Shown here in pieces: positions 6,614-12,185 of a DNA stretch of 12,185 nucleotides (position 1 is its first letter; each line of letters begins with the position of its first letter). The notes under the pieces are model-generated. The model saw nothing but the letters and a program-made list of their open reading frames with translations, did not search any database and was not told where the DNA came from. The DNA comes from Planctomycetaceae bacterium. Its GTDB lineage: Bacteria; Planctomycetota; Planctomycetia; Pirellulales; Pirellulaceae. Location of the stretch: contig SXHS01000053.1 of NCBI GenBank assembly GCA_005773145.1, positions 1-12,185 of the forward strand, read 5' to 3'. A program made the translations under genes and the position numbers.

Positions 6614-9133
6614 CTATTCGTATTGGAGTGCGGCCAACAAATCCATGCGCGCCGCCCGCTCCATGGGGCCACGACTCGCCAGAAAAACGACGAGCAACAC
6701 GACCGGGATCATCGCGAGGAACAGACCTGGCGACAATGCAAACGGTACCGTGTAGCCCAAGAGCGGCTGCATGCAGCGACGAATGACGAAGGCCGTATTA
6801 ATTCCAGTGATGGACCCGACCACCAAGCCGATGATCCCCATGATGGTCGACTGAGCGAAAATCATGATGCGCACCTGGCGGCCCGTCATGGCCAAGACTC
6901 GCAATAAGCCAATCTCGTGCGTTTGCTCCAACACGTTCATGGTCATGGTGTTGGCAATTCCCAAGGTCGCGACCAAGAAGCCCACACCCAAAAGGCCCCA
7001 CAGGCCCCAAAGAACGCCCTGCGTGAGGCTATCCACCAGTCGGCTGATGTCGGCGAAGGAATGCACTAAGAGCCCGTGCTCTCGACCAACCAGGTTCAAG
7101 CGCCGCTCCAGCTCGGACCTGAATGCGCTTTCCGCCTGCACGATGAATACGTCCGCCCCTTCGACGGCGAACAGCTGGGCGGCCGCCGTTCGCTCCATAA
7201 ACACCATCATGCCGCCGTGAAGATACTCGACGGATGTTCCTGCAACCTTCAACGTCTGCACTCCGCCGGGAAGTTCTACGGCAATCGCATCCCCCACCGC
7301 AATGCCGTTCCTCTGAGCCAACACCGAACCAATCACGACTTCGCCGGCCCGTAAGCGGCGCATGACGGCATCCGGTTCACCATTCGACAGATGCAGCGGC
7401 AGGCGATCCGCCTGCGTGACGTCACTAATGACAACCAAAGCCGGTTGCTTGCCAATCCGGGCGCTGACGAGGCGTAACGTGTTGATCTGCAAAACGCCTG
7501 GCAGGCCGCGCAATTGTTCGCCGATGGCATCCGCCATGGCGACCGTGGCACCAGCCGCCGGGTCGGTTACCATGCTGCGAATAAAGAAATCGCCCGCCAT
7601 CGTCCGCCGATGCCATTGCCGCACATCATCCACATGGTTCACGATCGTGGTCCCTAATCCGGTCGCGGTGGCCACGGCCATGCTTAAAACACCAATGGTT
7701 AGCCCGCTGCGGGCACGATGTTGGAGTAACTGCTCTTTGGCAAGTTGCATCTCCACCGCGCGACGTCGTCGGAGGACCAGGGCAACGACTTCCGCCAGAG
7801 GGCGCAGCAAGGCCGGAAGTATCAGGGTGAATGAGGCCATGAACAGCCCCCCCAGTGGCACCACAGCGCCGATGGGCAACCAGTCGACGCCGCGTAGGGC
7901 CAGCGCCAAGCCCGCGCCGGAGAGACTGGCCGTCAACACGCCAACAACGGCGAGCCAACCGATCATGCGCGGACTTTCGATGCGCCGTACTCCTCGCATG
8001 GCCTCCAAGGGGGTCACGCGACCAGCCAGTCGTACGGGGAGGCAACTCCCAAGCAGGGCCACGCCCGGCCCCAAAACGGCGGCCCACAGCAGCGGAACGA
8101 TGTTCCAATGAAACGGGGGAGGCTCCGCACCCCGCAGGTGGGCCATCGCCAACGACAACAGCCACGCCCCCCCCAAACCCATCAGACAGCCAACGGCAGT
8201 CCCGATCGCCCCCAGCAACAGCCCTTCCGCTGCGATTAGGCACATCGTCTGACGGCGTGTCGCCCCAATAGCGCGCAGAATCGCCAATTCGCGTTGGCGC
8301 TCACTGACGTTCATCAAGAACGTGTTCAAAACAATGAACACCGCAAGGATCACGGTCATCAGGCTGGCGAATTGCAATCCCTGCTCTGCGTTCAAGAACG
8401 CCTCCTGCCCAAACTGCTGACGCTCGGCCGGCGGTTTTACGTCCAGAGTCGCTGGCAGAACTTCGGCGATCGCACGCTGCACAAGAGCGACGTCGGCACC
8501 CTCGGCGAGCCGGATGGCAATGCGGTCCACCTGCTGCAATTTTCCGAAGTGTCGCTGGGCGGACTCCAGAGGCAGATACACCGTGCCGGCCTGTCGAAAT
8601 TCACCTAAACCGCGCGCACGCACCAGTCCCACAACCGTGAATTCGCGTGCCCCGCGCCGCGTCAGCAAGCGCACTTTTTGGTCGACGGAAATGCCGAGTC
8701 CGTCAGCGATTCCTTGTTCTAAAACCAGTTCCCCCTTCCCTCGGCAGAATCGGCCACTCTCAAGCTGCAGCTGCCGATCCACCGCGTCTTGCGGAGAGTC
8801 CAGGTTCGTGGTCAGTAGTTGCAGTCGCTTCCCCTGGGCGAACAATACCGTGAAGCGGCGCAGTTGCGGTACGGCAGTGACCACACCGGTAATCTGCTGT
8901 ACTTGATTGACGATCGCCTGGTCGAATGGTTGCTGAACATGCCCCGCCACCTCCAACGGGGCATTCCCAGCCACGACATCCCGCATCTGTCGATAGGCGG
9001 CGCGCGTATTACCAATCGCCGATTGGACCGCCACGATGGCCGCGACACCAATCACGATGCTGCAGAGCGTGAGCCAAGTGCGGCGCGGACGACGCGACAT
9101 CTGCCGAATGATGAGGGCCATCAACAATCGCAT
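6614..9133 (-). CDS. ABC transporter permease, MacB/FtsX type, two FtsX units
   Basis: An 839-residue inner-membrane protein. TM1 (about 20-40) is followed by a large extracytoplasmic domain (about 41-250, MacB_PCD-like). A first FtsX unit (about 255-380) contains ERQRELAILRAIGATRRQ and ends in TPLEAMRG. Central helices span about 390-495, then comes a second extracytoplasmic domain (about 505-700) and a second FtsX unit (about 708-835) with EIGLLRVLAMTGRQV. This duplicated 4+2+4 layout of about ten helices is known from long permeases that act with a LolD/MacB-like ATPase and move lipids, lipoproteins or peptides by a mechanotransmission mechanism rather than by pore import. The ATPase gene ends 7 bp upstream, so the two form one unit. 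No membrane fusion protein gene is adjacent. The substrate is not shown by sequence. Confidence 0.9.
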   Translation of the reverse strand: MRLLMALIIRQMSRRPRRTWLTLCSIVIGVAAIVAVQSAIGNTRAAYRQMRDVVAGNAPLEVAGHVQQPFDQAIVNQVQQITGVVTAVPQLRRFTVLFAQGKRLQLLTTNLDSPQDAVDRQLQLESGRFCRGKGELVLEQGIADGLGISVDQKVRLLTRRGAREFTVVGLVRARGLGEFRQAGTVYLPLESAQRHFGKLQQVDRIAIRLAEGADVALVQRAIAEVLPATLDVKPPAERQQFGQEAFLNAEQGLQFASLMTVILAVFIVLNTFLMNVSERQRELAILRAIGATRRQTMCLIAAEGLLLGAIGTAVGCLMGLGGAWLLSLAMAHLRGAEPPPFHWNIVPLLWAAVLGPGVALLGSCLPVRLAGRVTPLEAMRGVRRIESPRMIGWLAVVGVLTASLSGAGLALALRGVDWLPIGAVVPLGGLFMASFTLILPALLRPLAEVVALVLRRRRAVEMQLAKEQLLQHRARSGLTIGVLSMAVATATGLGTTIVNHVDDVRQWHRRTMAGDFFIRSMVTDPAAGATVAMADAIGEQLRGLPGVLQINTLRLVSARIGKQPALVVISDVTQADRLPLHLSNGEPDAVMRRLRAGEVVIGSVLAQRNGIAVGDAIAVELPGGVQTLKVAGTSVEYLHGGMMVFMERTAAAQLFAVEGADVFIVQAESAFRSELERRLNLVGREHGLLVHSFADISRLVDSLTQGVLWGLWGLLGVGFLVATLGIANTMTMNVLEQTHEIGLLRVLAMTGRQVRIMIFAQSTIMGIIGLVVGSITGINTAFVIRRCMQPLLGYTVPFALSPGLFLAMIPVVLLVVFLASRGPMERAARMDLLAALQYE

Positions 9134-9140
9134 GTGCCGC

Positions 9141-9866
9141 TCACTTTACCGGCATGGATTGGGGAATGATCGCCTGGGCCGGTGTCTGCCGCACCGTTTG
9201 CTCAATGCGACCGTCCCGCAGTTGGACCACGCAATCGGCCGCAGCCGCCAGACTGGCCTCATGGGTTACCAGGACGAGCGTGTGATGCTGGTCATCCACC
9301 AGCCTCCGCAGCAAATCCGCGATCTGCGCGCCTTGCCGGCTATCGAGGTTGCCCGTCGGCTCGTCCGCCAGCAGTACGGTGGGCTGAATGGCCAAGGCCC
9401 GCGCGATGGCCACCCGCTGCTGCTCTCCGCCCGATAACGCTCCGGGCACATGGGTCCGGCGATGCGTCATTTCCACCAGGTCCAGGGCCTCCAACGCCCG
9501 CCGCCGCGCGGTCGCGGCCGGTACATGGTCCAGCCGCAAGGGCAATGCTACGTTTTCCTCGGCGGATAATAATGGAAGCAGGTTGAAGGCCTGAAATACA
9601 AAACCGATACGTTGGCGCCGTAACAGGGTGCGCTGGTCGTCATTCATGCGGGCCAAATCGGCCCCTTCCAGCTCAATGCGGCCCGAATCGGGCGCCTCCA
9701 CCCCCCCCAAGAGGTATAGGAGTGTACTCTTGCCCGATCCCGAAGGGCCCGTAATCGCCACGAACGTGCCCCGCTGGACCGCTAATGACACGCCGCGTAA
9801 TGCTTCGACACGCAACTGGCCCACGCGGTAAGAACGAGCGACGTCAACGGCTTCGATGGCGATCAT
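9141..9866 (-). CDS. ABC transporter ATP-binding protein, LolD/MacB family
   Basis: A 241-residue nucleotide-binding subunit that powers the permease encoded 7 bp downstream. All ATPase motifs are present: Walker A GPSGSGKST (G40-T48), Q-loop Q92 in VFQAFNLLP, signature LSGGEQQ (144-150), Walker B VLLADEPTGNLD with D168 and E169, and H-loop H202 in VTHE. The EPTGNLDS form and short length are typical of the LolD/FtsE/MacB branch. The codon immediately before the ATG is a stop (TGA), so translation cannot begin further upstream in this frame. No Shine-Dalgarno is visible. A TATACT box ending 6 nt before the ATG raises the possibility of a leaderless transcript. Confidence 0.92.
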   Translation of the reverse strand: MIAIEAVDVARSYRVGQLRVEALRGVSLAVQRGTFVAITGPSGSGKSTLLYLLGGVEAPDSGRIELEGADLARMNDDQRTLLRRQRIGFVFQAFNLLPLLSAEENVALPLRLDHVPAATARRRALEALDLVEMTHRRTHVPGALSGGEQQRVAIARALAIQPTVLLADEPTGNLDSRQGAQIADLLRRLVDDQHHTLVLVTHEASLAAAADCVVQLRDGRIEQTVRQTPAQAIIPQSMPVK

Positions 9867-9872
9867 TCATTC

Positions 9873-9878
9873 AGTATA
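9873..9878 (-). promoter_or_regulatory. Possible -10 element of the ABC transporter genes
   Basis: TATACT (5 of 6 to TATAAT), preceded by TGAT, ends 6 nt upstream of the ATPase ATG. A start site at the usual distance would fall at or next to the ATG. There is no recognisable -35 hexamer 17 nt upstream, so support is weak. Confidence 0.3.
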
Positions 9879-9938
9879 ATCACGGATCGCCGGCCGCCTC
9901 TAAAATTCACTACCCCAGGCCGATGGTTTTCGGGATGC

Positions 9939-9979
9939 GGATGGCCGACCATCCCGTGGGTGTTTCCCGCTTAGCGGGA
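9939..9979 (-). terminator. Two short hairpins at and after the stop of the secreted-protein gene
   Basis: TCCCGC-TAA-GCGGGA (9965-9979) places the stop codon in a 3-nt loop. GGATGG-TCGG-CCATCC (9939-9954) follows about 10 nt later. Neither is followed by a T-run, so factor-independent termination is doubtful; they may protect the 3' end or attenuate readthrough into the ABC genes. Confidence 0.3.
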
Positions 9980-10957
9980 TCGCGATTTGGAACCCGGCTG
10001 CTTGGCCATCTGACGAGGCATTTCCACCACAAAGAGTTCGGGGTCGTCAATGATCCACGGGGTGGACCAAGTCCTTCCGTCGTCGCGGCTGAGCACATTG
10101 AAGAAAAATGTCTGAAAGCGGATGGCTTGAAATCCGTAACAGTATTCGGATGCCAAATGGTCCGCTTCCGTGAGCGGGTCCACTCCCGGATGGGCATAAA
10201 AGTGCACTTGTCCGTCCGGCGTCACGGACATACCCACGGTCCACCACCCGGACTGCGTGATGTTGGGTCCACGGAAATCGTGACCGCTACGGCGAGCACG
10301 GATCACCAGATGGGCGCTATCCTCGGGACGTCGCGAACCGGACTTGCCTTGAAACTGAAAGAAGATACCAGGCCAATAAGCCTCGGACCCCTCGCCGCGA
10401 TTCCCCTTGAGATCCAAGCGAAAGGCGAACGACGTCCCATTCCGTCTCTCCCACTCCTCGAATTCCGGTACGAAAACACGCGCGACAACGCTGGGGGTGC
10501 GCTGCACCGACAGGTAGCCTCCCAAGTGCTCGGTCGCGTTGGCCATCAAGTCGTCCTGTTGTTCTTCCCAGCTATGCTGTCCGGGCACGCCCGACCTCAT
10601 CGTTCGCATCAACAACGCGCCGGTGCTCCCCTCCAAGCCACCATCGGGGGTTGGCACGCGCCGCAAGAGATCGGGCGTGCCGCGATGCGGGCCTTCCACC
10701 CACAGACGGTTGGCGGAGAGGCCAAAGGGTCGACGCTCGTAGTCGTCGATATTCCGACTGCTCTTGGGAAGATTTGGCGAGTACTTCCAATCGTCGGCTT
10801 CGAAGTCATCGGCAACCTCGCTCAGCTTGATGCCAGTACCCGGCACAACCGGCTTGGCAGCCAACGGAGCGAAGCAACTGAAACACAAGGAGGCGAGTAT
10901 CAAACCACGCACCCATACGACACCAGCGACGGGGAGTCGATCGTACATGCCCCACAT
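9971..10957 (-). CDS. Secreted protein of unknown function with a single Asp-box motif
   Basis: A 328-residue protein I do not recognise. The N-terminus carries a signal peptide: positive residues R7 and R17, a hydrophobic stretch LILASLCFSCFAPLAA (19-34), and a likely cut after A34. The mature part is rich in W, F, D and G, with alternating hydrophobic patterns that suggest a beta-sandwich or lectin-like fold. SRDDGRTW at 290-297 matches the Asp-box signature SxDxGxTW of sialidase-type propellers, but only one copy is present, so a full propeller is unlikely. I placed the start at 10957 rather than 10987 because AAGGA sits 7 nt before this ATG and the preceding 10 residues (MRSHGCKEFA) add nothing to the signal peptide. 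It ends 104 bp before the ABC ATPase gene. It may be a cell-surface or polysaccharide-related protein. Confidence 0.75.
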   Translation of the reverse strand: MWGMYDRLPVAGVVWVRGLILASLCFSCFAPLAAKPVVPGTGIKLSEVADDFEADDWKYSPNLPKSSRNIDDYERRPFGLSANRLWVEGPHRGTPDLLRRVPTPDGGLEGSTGALLMRTMRSGVPGQHSWEEQQDDLMANATEHLGGYLSVQRTPSVVARVFVPEFEEWERRNGTSFAFRLDLKGNRGEGSEAYWPGIFFQFQGKSGSRRPEDSAHLVIRARRSGHDFRGPNITQSGWWTVGMSVTPDGQVHFYAHPGVDPLTEADHLASEYCYGFQAIRFQTFFFNVLSRDDGRTWSTPWIIDDPELFVVEMPRQMAKQPGSKSRSR

Positions 10958-10964
10958 GGCGAAT

Positions 10965-10969
10965 TCCTT
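10965..10969 (-). promoter_or_regulatory. Ribosome binding site that decides the start of the secreted protein
   Basis: AAGGA lies 7 nt upstream of the ATG at 10957. No comparable motif precedes the longer alternative start at 10987. Confidence 0.6.
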
Positions 10970-11047
10970 ACATCCGTGTGAACGCACCGCTAGAAGCGGC
11001 TAAGCCCGTAGGCCGGCGGCAAACTGGGAATGAGACCAACCGGACTA

Positions 11048-11083
11048 GGTTGCTAGCAGGCATTCCATTGCGTGTCAGCAACC
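11048..11083. repeat. Perfect 7-bp inverted repeat in the spacer before the secreted-protein gene
   Basis: GGTTGCT (11048-11054) and AGCAACC (11077-11083) are exact inverse complements separated by 22 nt. The rest of 10958-11190 holds no gene I can support and no convincing promoter. The repeat could be an operator or part of a leader structure. Confidence 0.3.
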
Positions 11084-11190
11084 CATGCTGCACTCTATGC
11101 CTATCGGTTGCGCAGCGTGCGCTGATTTACCGAATTTGTGCACAATATCTCTATCCGGGGCAACGGCCCATAACCACCGCTGGCAGGCCG

Positions 11191-11286
11191 TTACGAGTCC
11201 GAGCCAAACAAGATATTGGCCGTGACGCCAACCACCAACAACAGAAGTAACGTGATGACGCCAATACCGATCCAAGATTCCAACAT
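11191..11286 (-). CDS. 31-residue single-span small membrane protein, unknown function
   Basis: A short frame below usual length cut-offs. It begins MLESWIGIGVITLLLLLVVG, continues VTANILFG and ends with SDS before a TAA. It has an acidic/polar N-terminus, a hydrophobic span of roughly 20 residues (about 6-26) and a short polar tail, which is the profile of a membrane-embedded micropeptide. An AGGGAG lies 12 nt upstream of the ATG, a little far but the only purine-rich site there. It begins 88 bp after the HtrA stop on the same strand and may be cotranscribed. I do not recognise it as any named small subunit. The composition (L, V, I, G with a clean polar C-terminus) makes chance less likely, but a 31-codon frame alone is not proof. 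Confidence 0.6.
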   Translation of the reverse strand: MLESWIGIGVITLLLLLVVGVTANILFGSDS

Positions 11287-11298
11287 GGTGATTCAAAA

Positions 11299-11304
11299 CT
11301 CCCT
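11299..11304 (-). promoter_or_regulatory. Possible ribosome binding site of the 31-residue membrane protein
   Basis: AGGGAG with a 12-nt spacer to the ATG at 11286. The spacing is longer than ideal, so this is weak support. Confidence 0.35.
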
Positions 11305-11374
11305 AATCGCGGTACGGCCGATGGTACCGGCCGCACCGCACATGAATGCTACGAGGACCTTTCGTCACAAGCGG

Positions 11375-12185
11375 TTACGATTGTTTGAGCACGACGACCA
11401 GCGTGACGCCACTCCGCTTCAGCCGAATGCGAACGCCTTGGTTCAACGCATCGGCCGTCAGCAGCCTGGGCACATCGGCCGCTTTCGCCACGGGTTCACC
11501 GGAGATTGCCACGATCAAGTCGCCGACACGGATGCCCGCCCGCTGGGCCACGCCCCCGCGTTCTACATCCACAACAACCGCACCCGAATCATCGCGAATC
11601 TGTAGCTGTTCGGCCAATTCGGCTGTTAGATCCTGCACAGACAAACCCGAATCCGCGACGGTTGTCTCTTCGGGCTCGGGCTCGGTCTCCGGCTGCGCGC
11701 CGCGGCCGAACCTTGTCAGCATTTTTTCGTCTAGAAGTCCCAACGTCACGCGCAGAGAAACCGCCTTACCGTCGCGGATCACTCGCAAGTCGACCGACGT
11801 CCCTGGAGCGAAGGCTGCGACCGCCGTTCGCAATTGGCCAGCGCTCGTCATAGGCTGGTCTTGGAGTCGGACTACGATATCCTCCGCTTGCAGGCCCGCC
11901 TTTTCGGCCGGGCTATCCGGCATCACGCCGCCAATCACAACTCCCGAGTCGGCCGCCACACCGAAGGTCTTCGCCATGTCCTCGGTCAGATCTTGAATCT
12001 GCGCGCCCAGCCAACCGCGTTCAACGTGGCCATCCTTGACAAGAGTGTTGGCGATATTCCGCGCCGTATTGACCGGTATGGCGAATCCGATCCCCATGTA
12101 GCCGCCGGTTCGCGAGGCAATAGCCGTGTTGATGCCAACCACCTCGCCCTGCAAGTTCACCAGCGGCCCACCACTGTTACCCGGA
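11375..12185 (-). CDS. htrA: HtrA/DegP-family serine protease, C-terminal part with two PDZ domains (5' end outside window)
   Basis: About 270 residues of a periplasmic protein quality-control protease. The right edge cuts the gene just upstream of the nucleophile: the first codons read PGNSGGPLVNLQGEVVGINT, with the catalytic serine at 12173-12175. The loop after it (GYMGIGFAIPVN) is typical of the trypsin-like HtrA domain. PDZ1 follows (RGWLGAQIQDL through VMPDSPAEKAGLQAEDIVV), then an acidic linker (QPETEPEPEE), then PDZ2 (VQDLTAELAEQL through GVAQRAGIRVGDLIVAI) and a short C-terminus. Two PDZ domains match DegP/DegQ rather than DegS. The His and Asp of the triad and any signal peptide lie beyond the window, so activity cannot be fully judged. 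The GTG at 12160 is an internal Val, not the start. Confidence 0.92.
   Translation of the reverse strand, partial: PGNSGGPLVNLQGEVVGINTAIASRTGGYMGIGFAIPVNTARNIANTLVKDGHVERGWLGAQIQDLTEDMAKTFGVAADSGVVIGGVMPDSPAEKAGLQAEDIVVRLQDQPMTSAGQLRTAVAAFAPGTSVDLRVIRDGKAVSLRVTLGLLDEKMLTRFGRGAQPETEPEPEETTVADSGLSVQDLTAELAEQLQIRDDSGAVVVDVERGGVAQRAGIRVGDLIVAISGEPVAKAADVPRLLTADALNQGVRIRLKRSGVTLVVVLKQS

Noticed and set aside
7362..8111. 249-codon plus-strand open frame
   Set aside because: It is antisense to the permease FtsX region; Ser/Arg/Thr-rich composition typical of a shadow frame.
9785..10981. 398-codon open frame on the plus strand across the secreted-protein gene
   Set aside because: It runs antisense to a frame with a signal peptide and a good ribosome site, overlaps the start of the ABC ATPase, and its product is Arg/His/Gly-rich with no recognisable motif.
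11309..11328. CGGTAC/GTACCG 6-bp inverted repeat behind htrA as a terminator
   Set aside because: Short stem with an 8-nt loop and no T-run on the minus strand; not supportable as a terminator.
11075..11336. Two minus-strand frames of 61-73 codons between htrA and the secreted-protein gene
   Set aside because: Both are Trp/Arg/His-rich, have no ribosome site, and overlap the much more protein-like 31-residue membrane peptide in another frame.

Overview
The window reads as a bacterial chromosomal segment, most likely from a planctomycete (Pirellulales-like). The assignment rests on protein style only: a PfaA/HglE-type iterative synthase with the KS motif HATAT, a thioester reductase fused to an SCP2 domain, a secreted W/D-rich protein with one Asp-box, and an HtrA protease with two PDZ domains. 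Every gene I can support lies on the minus strand. The genome is moderately GC-rich with mixed third-position use, and no tRNA, rRNA, IS element or CRISPR array is visible.

Layout from the right edge, in transcription order. 12185-11375 is the C-terminal part of an HtrA/DegP-type periplasmic protease, cut by the right edge just upstream of its catalytic serine motif GNSGG. 11286-11191 is a 31-residue single-span membrane protein. 10957-9971 is a secreted protein of unknown function. 9866-9141 and 9133-6614 are an ATPase and a permease forming a MacB/LolCDE-type ABC transporter, 7 bp apart. After a 226-bp spacer come 6387-4879, a thioester-reductase/SCP2 fusion, and 4805-1, a giant iterative fatty acid/polyketide synthase with the order KS, degenerate KS (chain-length-factor-like), acyltransferase, Pro/Ala/Val linker, ACP.

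The last two genes form a probable secondary-lipid operon. The synthase would build an acyl chain on its ACP, and the upstream reductase could release it as aldehyde or alcohol while its SCP2 domain holds the greasy product. The neighbouring ABC exporter recalls cyanobacterial heterocyst glycolipid loci (Hgl synthase plus DevBCA exporter), but a functional link here is only inference.

The left end looks wrong. The ACP core is intact up to LDADLDGD at about base 102 and then loses homology exactly where the phosphopantetheine site (DSxKK) should begin. Bases 1-102 instead read well in another minus-strand frame with almost exclusively G/C third positions, as a BON-domain-like peptide. This is probably a chimeric assembly end or a rearrangement, perhaps caused by tandem ACP repeats that normally follow in this family. 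The remaining synthase domains, if any, are not in this window.
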